Shown here: positions 47,848 through 55,180 of the stretch, one piece after another
How positions within the stretch are numbered: position 1 is the first letter of the stretch
Layout: each line of letters opens with the position of its first letter
Assembly (NCBI GenBank): GCA_016214145.1
Contig: JACRPA010000004.1
Coordinates: forward strand, 106,605-170,604
Reading direction: 5' to 3'
Length of the DNA stretch: 64,000 bases
Source of the DNA: Rhodocyclales bacterium
GTDB lineage: Bacteria > Pseudomonadota > Gammaproteobacteria > Burkholderiales > Rhodocyclaceae
Made by a program: the position numbers and the translations under genes
The notes under the pieces: generated by a model
Database searches by the model: none
What the model was told of the DNA's origin: nothing
What the model saw: the letters and a program-made list of their open reading frames with translations, nothing else

Positions 47848-48354
47848 ATGGACATCATCGAAACCCTGCGCCGCGCCCGCATTCCCCAATTCGAGCTGCC
47901 CCGCCTGGTCGGCAGCATCAACGCGCGCCTGCCGCAGCTGCCGCCCACGCTCGGGCTGGTCAGCGCGCTCAATCTGGCGCTGGACCGCATCCTCCCGCGC
48001 GACACCCTGGAGCCCCTGACCGGCAAGCTGGTCTGCCTGCGCGTCACCGACGGCGGCCTCACCCTGCAATTCACCCTGACGCCGAAGGGTTTTCGCCCCG
48101 CGGTCAGCAGCGCCAGGCCGGATCTGATGATCTCCGCCAAAGCGCGGGATTTCCTCGCCCTGGCCCTGCGCGAGGAAGACCCCGACACCCTGTTCTTCAA
48201 CCGCCGCCTCGTCATGGAAGGCGATACCGACCTCGGCCTGCTGGTGAAAAACACGCTGGACGCGGTCGACTGGCCGCGCCTCGATCCCGAAGACCTGCAC
48301 CCCTTCCGCCTGTTCGCCCAACTCAGGCTGCGGATGGGGCCGTCGAGCCGATAG
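47848..48354 (+). CDS. ubiT: Ubiquinone biosynthesis accessory factor UbiT (SCP2 domain)
   Basis: A 168-residue SCP2-type lipid-binding protein that works with UbiU-UbiV and is thought to bind ubiquinone precursors. SCP2 pattern: LVCLRVTDGGLTLQFTLTP and DTLFFNRRLVMEGDTDLG. It ends 6 bases from the convergent Nod-like gene. Confidence 0.9.
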   Translation: MDIIETLRRARIPQFELPRLVGSINARLPQLPPTLGLVSALNLALDRILPRDTLEPLTGKLVCLRVTDGGLTLQFTLTPKGFRPAVSSARPDLMISAKARDFLALALREEDPDTLFFNRRLVMEGDTDLGLLVKNTLDAVDWPRLDPEDLHPFRLFAQLRLRMGPSSR

Positions 48355-48360
48355 CCAGTT

Positions 48361-50694
48361 CTACTTCGCCAGGATCTCTCCTTCCTTCGCAATCACCTCC
48401 GACAAGGGTTGCGCCGCAGCCTGCTTGAGCCGCGCCGCGCGCGAGAGCAGGAACCAGGCGATGGGCAGCACGCCGCCCAGCACGAACAGGGCGCCGCCGA
48501 CCACCCGCGCCCAAGTCAGCGTCTGGAACACGGCGCCCTCGATATAGGCCTGCGAGCGCGCCCGCCAGTAACCGTCCTCCAGCACCGTGGCGAACTGGTG
48601 GATGCCGACCGGAAACAGATCGATCGCCACCATCAGCAGCAGGCCGAGGTTGATCGACCAGAAAGCGCGCCGCAATAGTTCGCCGTTCCAGCTTCCCGGC
48701 GCGACCAGGTAGCGCCCGCAGAACAGCACCGCCGCCAGCGCCAGATTGCCGTACACCCCCATCAGCGCGGCATGGCCGTGGTTCACCGTCAGATAGGTGC
48801 CATGCTCGTAGTAGTTCACGATCGGCAGGTTGATGATGAAGCCGAACACGCCAGCGCCGAGGAAATTCCAGAAGTTCACGCCGAGCAGGAACAGGAAGGC
48901 CTCGTGCTGGCCGAAGCGCTGCGCGCCTTCACCCTGCATGGAGCGCTCAGGCGTCTTGCGGAACTCCCAGGCCTCCAGGGTGAGCAGGATCAGCGGCACC
49001 ACCTGCAGCGTCGAGAAGACGCTGCCGATGGCCAGCGTCGCCACCGGCTTGGCGTTCCAGTAGAAGTTGTGCGAGATGCCGAGCAGGCCCGAGCCGAGGA
49101 ACAGCAGCGTCGCCAGGTAGACAATGCGCGAGGCCGCCGCGTGGCTCACCAGTCCCATCATCACCATGAAATAGGCCAGCAGCACGGTGGTAAACACCTC
49201 GAAGAAGGCCTCGGCCCACATGTGGATCACCGCCCAGCGCCAGAAGTCGGCGATGACGAAGTTGGTGGTTGGCTTCGCCACGAAGGCCGAGAGGAACAGC
49301 AGCACGATCGAGAGCACGGCGTAGAACAGCCATTTCGGCAGGATCCAGGCATCGCCCTGGTGCCACACCCTGCGCACGCCGCGCCAGACGATCGCCGCCC
49401 AGAGCACGAACACCGCCATCAGCAGCATTTGCCACAGCCGGCCCAATTCAACGAATTCCCAGCCCTGGTTGCCGAGCAGGTTCCAGTATTCGCCAAGCAG
49501 GTTCTTCGGCCCCATGAAGACGCCGACCAGCATGCCCGCCACCAGCACCAGCACCATGCCGAAGAGCAGGTTCACCAGCCGCGCCTGCCCCGGCGGCTCG
49601 CCTTCCGCCACGGCCGAGAGCACGAAGATCGAGGCGCCGATCCAGCAGGCGGTAATCCACAGCAGGGCGAGCTGGATGTGCCAGCCGCGAGTGATCGTGA
49701 GCGGCAGCGCCTGGGCGATGTCCACGCCGAAGAAGCTGGTGAAGCCGATGAAGTCGTGCACCGTCAGCACCCCGGCGACGATCTGCAGCACGAACAGGGC
49801 CGCCGCCGCCGCGAAGAACTTGTAAGCGACGCGCTGGGTTTCGCTCGGCCGCCAGCCCTCGACCCGCGCCAGGGTGGCGAGGTTCTCCTGTTCGCCGCCG
49901 CTGCGCCAGCCGGCCATGCGGCTGTAGCGGCCGTAGAGGAACAGCACGATGCCCAGGCACAGCACCAGGGCCAGCGCGGCGATCACGCTCCACAGCATCA
50001 CCGGCGCGCCGGGCCGGTTGCCGGCCAGTTCGTCATAGGGCCAGTTGTGCGTGTAGCTGTAGTTCACGCCGGGGCGCTGCGCGCCGCAGACCCAGCCGCC
50101 CCAGAAGAAGAAGGCGGCCAGTTCGCGGATCTCCTGCGCATCGGTGATGTAGCCGGCGGGATGAAAGGCTTCCGGCCCCTCGCCGCGGAACATCGCAGTG
50201 TAGTGGCGCACCAGCGCCGCGTAGGCAATGGCCTGGCCCTCGCTCAGCGTCACCCGGTTGCGCGCCGCGTCGTAGCGGTTCTGCCTGATCTCGGCCTGCA
50301 CGCGGGCTAGCGCCGCCGAACGCGCCGCAGTGCCGTTCTCCTGCTGCGGCGGACCGGCGTAATGATCGAGCATCGCCTCGGCCGTGCGGTGCAGGGCGTC
50401 GGCGGTGAAATCGACGCCGCGCGCCGCGCCGTCGCCGAACAGGCTGCCGTAATCCATCAGGGCGTAGCGCTGAAAGGCAAGCTGGCCGCGCAGGATCGCC
50501 TCCTGCGTAACCACCGGCGCGCCGGCGACATCGACGAAGTCCGGGATCGGCGGCGCATCGTCGTAGGTCTTCGCGCCGACGAAGATCATGCTGCCCATGC
50601 CGATGACCATCACCACGGCGAGCGGCAACCACCAGTTGCGCCGGTCCATCACCAGCCGGTTCCAGATGTTGCCCAGCCTGTTTCCCGTTTCCAT
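48361..50694 (-). CDS. nod: Putative nitric oxide dismutase (Nod), quinol NO reductase-like
   Basis: About 777 residues, 14 membrane helices, haem-copper oxidase superfamily with the N-terminal periplasmic domain of qNOR. It keeps the FeB His and Glu in IHMWAEAFFEVF, but the normal His-His pair is His-Asn in LGISHNFYWNAKP (codons at 49066-49071). The quinol site usually contains His-x3-Glu; here HDFIG has Gly in place of Glu (codon 49744-49746). The late acidic residue before the last helix is also Gly (ARVVGGAL). These are the changes reported for NO dismutases of Methylomirabilis, which turn 2 NO into N2 and O2. ATG 50694 has a GGGGGAG site; another ATG lies at 50718. A qNOR function remains the alternative. 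Confidence 0.8.
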   Translation of the reverse strand: METGNRLGNIWNRLVMDRRNWWLPLAVVMVIGMGSMIFVGAKTYDDAPPIPDFVDVAGAPVVTQEAILRGQLAFQRYALMDYGSLFGDGAARGVDFTADALHRTAEAMLDHYAGPPQQENGTAARSAALARVQAEIRQNRYDAARNRVTLSEGQAIAYAALVRHYTAMFRGEGPEAFHPAGYITDAQEIRELAAFFFWGGWVCGAQRPGVNYSYTHNWPYDELAGNRPGAPVMLWSVIAALALVLCLGIVLFLYGRYSRMAGWRSGGEQENLATLARVEGWRPSETQRVAYKFFAAAAALFVLQIVAGVLTVHDFIGFTSFFGVDIAQALPLTITRGWHIQLALLWITACWIGASIFVLSAVAEGEPPGQARLVNLLFGMVLVLVAGMLVGVFMGPKNLLGEYWNLLGNQGWEFVELGRLWQMLLMAVFVLWAAIVWRGVRRVWHQGDAWILPKWLFYAVLSIVLLFLSAFVAKPTTNFVIADFWRWAVIHMWAEAFFEVFTTVLLAYFMVMMGLVSHAAASRIVYLATLLFLGSGLLGISHNFYWNAKPVATLAIGSVFSTLQVVPLILLTLEAWEFRKTPERSMQGEGAQRFGQHEAFLFLLGVNFWNFLGAGVFGFIINLPIVNYYEHGTYLTVNHGHAALMGVYGNLALAAVLFCGRYLVAPGSWNGELLRRAFWSINLGLLLMVAIDLFPVGIHQFATVLEDGYWRARSQAYIEGAVFQTLTWARVVGGALFVLGGVLPIAWFLLSRAARLKQAAAQPLSEVIAKEGEILAK

Positions 50695-50730
50695 CGGCTC
50701 CCCCCTTTCGTTGTGCATGCCGGGGCATTA

Positions 50731-50854
50731 TTGGCGCCTGCCGCCGGGCCGATTAGTGCCAAGCCCTGCATAACTCTTGGCGCCAGCCGGTGCTCGCCGG
50801 CCTGGCACCAAGGCCGGCACGAAGTGCGGTGCCGACTGGCCCCATTGGCACCAT
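50731..50854. promoter_or_regulatory. Cluster of TTGGCRCCA dyads in the nod-hao divergent region
   Basis: The 236-base gap between the two divergent starts holds five related motifs: TTGGCGCCT (50731), AGTGCCAAG (50755), CTTGGCGCCAG (50776), CCTGGCACCAAGG (50801) and TTGGCACCAT (50845). They look like repeated operator sites for one regulator. Related palindromes occur at 53696 and 55075. Confidence 0.5.
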
Positions 50855-50954
50855 CAGATGTTTCCGGCGCGGCGCTTTCTTCCCCGTTCGGCGAGTCCGA
50901 TGATGGACGCTCGCGAATTCCGTTTGGACGCGTTCAATAAGGGAGGAGACCCCG

Positions 50955-52661
50955 ATGATCGTCAATCTGTGGCAGAAATGCGCAATGCTCCTGCTTGCCT
51001 GCGGCATGCTGTTCGCGGCAGGCGCGCAGGCGGACATTCCCAAGGAAACCTACGATGCGCTGAAGCTGGACAAGTCGGCCACGTCCAAGCAGCTCTATGA
51101 AGCGCTGGTGAAGCGCTACAAGGATCCGGCGGAGGGCGCCGGGCGCGGCACGCATGCCAAGTACTGGGAGCCGATCGCTTTCGACAAATATCTCGATCCG
51201 GCCAACTCCTACAAGCCGCCTTCGTCGGTCAAGGAAGTCTCCTCGCGCCAGCAGTGCGTCAAGTGCCATGCCGACGAGACGCCGGTATGGGTGAATGCCT
51301 GGAAGAAAAGCACGCACGCCAACCTCGACAATATCCGCAAGCTGACGCCCAAGGATGCGACCTACTACAAGAAGGCCAAACTCGAGGAAGTCGAGAACAA
51401 CCTGCGCTCGCACGGCAGGCTGGGCGCCGGCGAGCAGCTCAAGGAGGTCGGCTGCATCGACTGCCACGTTGACGTAAATGCCAAGAAGAGCGCCGACCAC
51501 CGCGCCGACCTGCGCATGCCCACCGCCGACGTCTGCGCCACCTGCCACCTGCAGGAATTCGGCGAGCGCGAGTCCGAGCGCGACACCATTACTTGGCCGA
51601 AGGATCAGTGGCCGAAGGGTCGTCCGTCGCATGCGCTGGATTTCAAGGCCAATATCGAGACGACGATCTGGGCCGGCATGCCGCAGCGCGAAATCGCCGC
51701 CGGCTGCACCACCTGCCACCAGAACCAGAACAAGTGCGACGGCTGCCACACCCGCCATGAGTTCTCGGTGGTCGAGTCGCGCAAGCCGCAGGCCTGCGCC
51801 ACCTGCCACAACGGTGTCGACCACAACAACTGGGAGGCCTACACGCTCTCCAAGCACGGCAAGGTGGCGGAGATCATGGGCGGCAAATGGAACTGGGATG
51901 TGCAGTTGAAGGACGCCTTCGCCAAAGGCGGCCAGACGGCGCCGACCTGCCAGACCTGCCACATGGAGTTCCAGGGCAAGTTCAGCCACAACATGGTGCG
52001 CAAGGTGCGCTGGGCCAACTACCCCTCGGTGCCCGGCATCGCCGAGAACATCAAGGGCGACTGGTCCGAAAAACGTCTGGAGGCCTGGGTGAAAACCTGC
52101 ACCCAGTGCCACAGCGAGAGCCTCGCCCGCTCCTATCTGGACTTGATGGACAAGGGCACGCTGCAGGGGCTGGCCAAGTTCCAGGAAGCGCACAAGGTGG
52201 TCGAGAAGCTCTACGCCGACAAGCTGCTGCCCGGGCAGACGACCAATCGGCCGGCGCCGCCGCCGCCCGACAAGGAAGGCGTGGCGCAGTTCTGGCAGCT
52301 GTTCTGGACCAAGGGCAACCAGCCGTCGTCAATCGAGTTCGAAGCCATCGAGATGGGCGAGAACGATCTGGCCAAGCTGCATGTGGGGATGGCACACGTC
52401 AATCCGGGCGGATGGACTTACACCGAGGGATTTGAGCCCCTCAACCGGGCCTATTCCAAAATCATGAGCGAGGACACCAAGATCCGCGAGATGGCGGCAC
52501 TGAAGGACCGGGTGGCCAAGCTTGAAGCCAAGCGCATCAGCCTGCTCGATCCCGACAATTCGGGCTCCCGCGCATCGCTCGGCGGGCTTGGCGGCGCCCT
52601 GCTGCTGGCCGGCGGCGTGGCGCTGGTCGGCTGGCGCCGGCGCGACAAGTCGGCGCGCTGA
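50955..52661 (+). CDS. haoA: Hydroxylamine oxidoreductase, octaheme (ammonia-oxidizer type)
   Basis: 568 residues: signal peptide to residue 26, eight CxxCH haem sites (Cys at 101, 167, 194, 251, 261, 281, 332, 382) and a C-terminal membrane-like segment ([18 protein letters not shown]). The sequence tracks the Nitrosomonas HAO I remember, for example [26 protein letters not shown] and [13 protein letters not shown]. The active-site motif [12 protein letters not shown] includes Tyr489 (codon 52419-52421), the residue that cross-links haem P460 and marks the oxidative enzyme; reductive octahaem relatives lack it. GGAGGAG ribosome site. Oxidises hydroxylamine to NO in the periplasm. Confidence 0.92.
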   Translation: MIVNLWQKCAMLLLACGMLFAAGAQADIPKETYDALKLDKSATSKQLYEALVKRYKDPAEGAGRGTHAKYWEPIAFDKYLDPANSYKPPSSVKEVSSRQQCVKCHADETPVWVNAWKKSTHANLDNIRKLTPKDATYYKKAKLEEVENNLRSHGRLGAGEQLKEVGCIDCHVDVNAKKSADHRADLRMPTADVCATCHLQEFGERESERDTITWPKDQWPKGRPSHALDFKANIETTIWAGMPQREIAAGCTTCHQNQNKCDGCHTRHEFSVVESRKPQACATCHNGVDHNNWEAYTLSKHGKVAEIMGGKWNWDVQLKDAFAKGGQTAPTCQTCHMEFQGKFSHNMVRKVRWANYPSVPGIAENIKGDWSEKRLEAWVKTCTQCHSESLARSYLDLMDKGTLQGLAKFQEAHKVVEKLYADKLLPGQTTNRPAPPPPDKEGVAQFWQLFWTKGNQPSSIEFEAIEMGENDLAKLHVGMAHVNPGGWTYTEGFEPLNRAYSKIMSEDTKIREMAALKDRVAKLEAKRISLLDPDNSGSRASLGGLGGALLLAGGVALVGWRRRDKSAR

Positions 52662-52670
52662 CCGACCGTC

Positions 52671-53684
52671 ATGGAAGCGGTGCTCGAACGGCCCGGCAAC
52701 CGACTCCTTCCGTCACTGGGACTGCTCCTGGTGGCGGGAGGGCTGTTGCTCCTCGGCTGGATAGCCTACGCGGCCTGGAAACCCGGCCCCGCCCCCTATC
52801 GCTATCAGCTGGTGGAAGAGGGTGGCTCGGACAAATTCGCCAAGCTCAGGCTCGAATCCTGGACCGATCTCAAGATAGGCAAGTATGAGCTCCGCGTCGA
52901 GGGGGTGGACCAACCGGTAGCCGTGGCGCATGTCGCGCGCCGCGGCGACGCCGCACCAGTGATGCTCGGCTGGGAGAACCGCAGCGATGAACCGGCGTTG
53001 TTCGTCGACACCAGGACATCCGAACTGGCGGCGCTGGCCAAGGCGATCGGCAAGCACACGCCTAAGGAAGCCGTTGTGCTCGCCTGGTGGGACACCTCGC
53101 GCCAGATGCGGCTGCTGAGCGGGCGCGAGACGGTCTTCGACACGCACCTGGGTGAGCCCTTCATCGCGCCGGCGGCCTGGCAGACGCGCAGCGGGCCGAT
53201 CGGCAACTACGAGCGCGAGTTCTGGGGCGCAGCGGCGAACGCCGAGGAACAGCGGAAATTGCAACGCTTCGCCGACGCGCTGTCCGGCGGGGTGGAAACG
53301 GGCGTGGCCGCGTTGCGCGAACTGGTGGGGGGGGGCGAAGCCTATGTCGCGGTTCACGTCTCGGACCTCTTCAAGCTCGGGTTGATGCGGCCCGACCGTC
53401 TCGGCGTCGCCTATAAGGACTTCCCGGTGAAGGGCGACCTGCATGGACCGATCGGCTTCGTCAAGCAATGGATGCACGGCAACAAATACGCCGCCTACGC
53501 ACTGCATGAACTTGCCGATGACCAGGTGCGCGTCTTCTTCCTGACCGATGCGAAAAGCAGCGACACGCTGCTGGCGAAAATGCTGCCGCTCACCACTTCC
53601 AGGCCGGCCGAGCTGCAGGCCTTGCAGCTCGTCTATCAGCACGGCGGCTACTGGGTATACAAGATCCCGCCCCGGCAGTCCTGA
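52671..53684 (+). CDS. haoB: Hydroxylamine oxidation protein HaoB
   Basis: A 337-residue protein with one N-terminal membrane helix (LGLLLVAGGLLLLGWIAYAAW) and a periplasmic domain without haem motifs. Position directly after haoA (9-base gap) and before the c554 gene, together with size and topology, matches HaoB of ammonia oxidizers, whose function is unknown. I identify it mainly by context and general similarity. Confidence 0.8.
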   Translation: MEAVLERPGNRLLPSLGLLLVAGGLLLLGWIAYAAWKPGPAPYRYQLVEEGGSDKFAKLRLESWTDLKIGKYELRVEGVDQPVAVAHVARRGDAAPVMLGWENRSDEPALFVDTRTSELAALAKAIGKHTPKEAVVLAWWDTSRQMRLLSGRETVFDTHLGEPFIAPAAWQTRSGPIGNYEREFWGAAANAEEQRKLQRFADALSGGVETGVAALRELVGGGEAYVAVHVSDLFKLGLMRPDRLGVAYKDFPVKGDLHGPIGFVKQWMHGNKYAAYALHELADDQVRVFFLTDAKSSDTLLAKMLPLTTSRPAELQALQLVYQHGGYWVYKIPPRQS

Positions 53685-53695
53685 GCATCTTCCCT

Positions 53696-53733
53696 CTGGC
53701 ACCAGCATCCGGCCCCCGGGTGGTTCTACCACC
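53696..53733. promoter_or_regulatory. GntR-type operator candidates between haoB and cycA
   Basis: CTGGCACCAG (53696-53705, one mismatch from a perfect palindrome) and GGTGGT-TCT-ACCACC (53719-53733). The second contains TGGT-N3-ACCA, the core of FadR-type GntR operators. They lie in the 101-base gap before the cytochrome c554 gene. Confidence 0.45.
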
Positions 53734-53785
53734 TGGCGGGGTCTGCGCATAAATTACAACCAGTGCGTTACGCAAGGAGTGTGTC

Positions 53786-54490
53786 ATGAAGCTTCATTTT
53801 GCCGGCATGCTGGCCGCCGCCTTATTGCTGACCGCCGCCACTGCCGCGGCGGCCCCCAACTACGAGGGGCGCAAGAAATGCGGCTCCTGCCATCGCAGCC
53901 AGCTCGAATCGTGGGAAAAGACGGCGCACGCCAAGGCCCTGGATTCGCTCGCGCCCAAGGCCAGGACCGAGGCCAAGAAGAAGGCCAAGCTGGATCCGAA
54001 CAAGGACTACCGGCAGGACGCGGACTGCGTCGGCTGCCACTCGACCGGTTTCAACTACGAAGGCGGCTTCGACCCGAAAGAGCCGAGCAAGTACCTCACC
54101 GGCGTCGGCTGCGAGAACTGCCACGGCCCCGGCTCGGAATACCGCCTGCTCCACCGCAAGGCGGGCCAGGCCTTCGAGAAGAAGAAGCAGAGCACGCCGC
54201 GCCAGCAGCTCGCCGATGCGGGACAGGAATTCCAGTTCGAGGAGCGCTGCGCCTCCTGCCACCTGAACTATGAAGGCTCGCCCTGGAAGAGCGCGAAAAA
54301 ACCCTTCACGCCCTTCGCGCCGAAGGTCGACAAAAAGTACGGCTTCGACTACGGCAAGGCGGTGCGCAACGACAAGGTCATGCACGAGCATTTCAAGCTC
54401 GAGGAGGTGTTCGCCGGGCCGCCCGTGCCGCCCTTCCGCGACGAGTTCCAGTCCAAGGCCAAGCCGGCCGTGAAGGGCAAGGAGGAGTGA
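53786..54490 (+). CDS. cycA: Tetraheme cytochrome c554
   Basis: A 234-residue periplasmic electron carrier accepting electrons from HAO. Signal peptide to about residue 23; four CxxCH motifs at Cys 32, 81, 109 and 155 (KCGSCH, CVGCH, CENCH, CASCH). Segments such as FEERCASCHLNYEGSPWK and TGVGCENCHGPG match c554 of Nitrosomonas as I recall it. The stop overlaps the next start (ATGA-type, 4 bases). Confidence 0.92.
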   Translation: MKLHFAGMLAAALLLTAATAAAAPNYEGRKKCGSCHRSQLESWEKTAHAKALDSLAPKARTEAKKKAKLDPNKDYRQDADCVGCHSTGFNYEGGFDPKEPSKYLTGVGCENCHGPGSEYRLLHRKAGQAFEKKKQSTPRQQLADAGQEFQFEERCASCHLNYEGSPWKSAKKPFTPFAPKVDKKYGFDYGKAVRNDKVMHEHFKLEEVFAGPPVPPFRDEFQSKAKPAVKGKEE

Positions 54491-55071
54491 TGGGCGGCGG
54501 GTTGCGCCCATACCTGAGGCAGCACGGCGGCGCGCTGCTGCTTGGTGCAGCGGGTACGCTGGCGCTGATTGCCGCCCTCTTCGGCGGCGAGGCGGCGCTG
54601 TCCACGACGCAGTTCTGCATGAGCTGCCATTCGATGAGCTACCCCGCCGAGGAACTGCAGAAGTCCTCGCATTACGGCGCCCTCGGCGCCAACCCCGGCT
54701 GCAAGGACTGCCACATCCCGCAGGGTCTGGCGAACTTCCATCTCGCCGTGGCAAGCCATGTCATCGACGGTGCCCGGGAACTGGTGCTGGAGTTGAAGAA
54801 CGACTACTCGGACATCAGGAAATTCGACGCCCGGCGGCCCAAGATGGCCCACGACGCGCGCATGAATCTGAAGCGCTGGGACAGCGTCACCTGCCGCGCC
54901 TGCCACAAGGACCCGCAGCCGCCCGGCGCCGACGCCCGGGCGGCGCACGAGAAAATGCGCACGCAGAAGGCCACCTGCATCGACTGCCACCAGAACCTGG
55001 TGCACAAGGAGGTGGCCGAGACCGACCTCGACGCCAGCCTGGCGCAGGGAAGGCGGGTGGTCAAACCCTGA
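54487..55071 (+). CDS. cycB: Tetraheme cytochrome cM552-like quinone reductase (NapC/NrfH family)
   Basis: A 194-residue membrane-anchored cytochrome: one N-terminal helix (residues 14-32) and four CxxCH motifs at Cys 43, 71, 135 and 163 (CMSCHSM, CKDCHIP, CRACHK, CIDCHQNLVHKE). In ammonia oxidizers this protein passes electrons from c554 to the quinone pool. It is shorter at the C-terminus than the Nitrosomonas protein I remember. It completes the haoA-haoB-cycA-cycB set. Confidence 0.88.
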   Translation: MMGGGLRPYLRQHGGALLLGAAGTLALIAALFGGEAALSTTQFCMSCHSMSYPAEELQKSSHYGALGANPGCKDCHIPQGLANFHLAVASHVIDGARELVLELKNDYSDIRKFDARRPKMAHDARMNLKRWDSVTCRACHKDPQPPGADARAAHEKMRTQKATCIDCHQNLVHKEVAETDLDASLAQGRRVVKP

Positions 55072-55074
55072 TCC

Positions 55075-55143
55075 CTGGTACCAGCAGCGCTTTCCGCCGT
55101 GGCCCTATGGACATTGCCGATTTCGGGTCTACCATGAAACCAT
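55075..55143. promoter_or_regulatory. Operator candidates upstream of the MocR regulator
   Basis: A perfect palindrome CTGGTACCAG (55075-55084) just after the cycB stop, and a direct repeat ACCAT-GAA-ACCAT (55131-55143). MocR/GntR proteins are known to use both palindromic and direct-repeat sites, so autoregulation is likely. Confidence 0.45.
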
Positions 55144-55180
55144 TCAATTCATCCGGCCTCCAGAGCCGGAGGAGGGCGAC

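Noticed and set aside
48361..50694. Plain annotation as quinol-dependent NO reductase (norB/norZ)
   Set aside because: Overall architecture fits, but the His-Asn change at the FeB pair and the loss of the two acidic quinol-site residues argue against a normal qNOR. Kept as the alternative.
50731..50860. Sigma54 promoters (TGGCAC motifs) in the nod-hao gap
   Set aside because: TGGCAC occurs several times, but none has the required GC at -12 (TTGCA) at correct spacing. The motifs fit palindromic operators better.
50955..52661. Reductive octahaem protein (epsilon-type Hao or ONR)
   Set aside because: The GGWTYTEG motif with the cross-linking tyrosine and the haoB-cycA-cycB neighbours indicate the oxidative enzyme.
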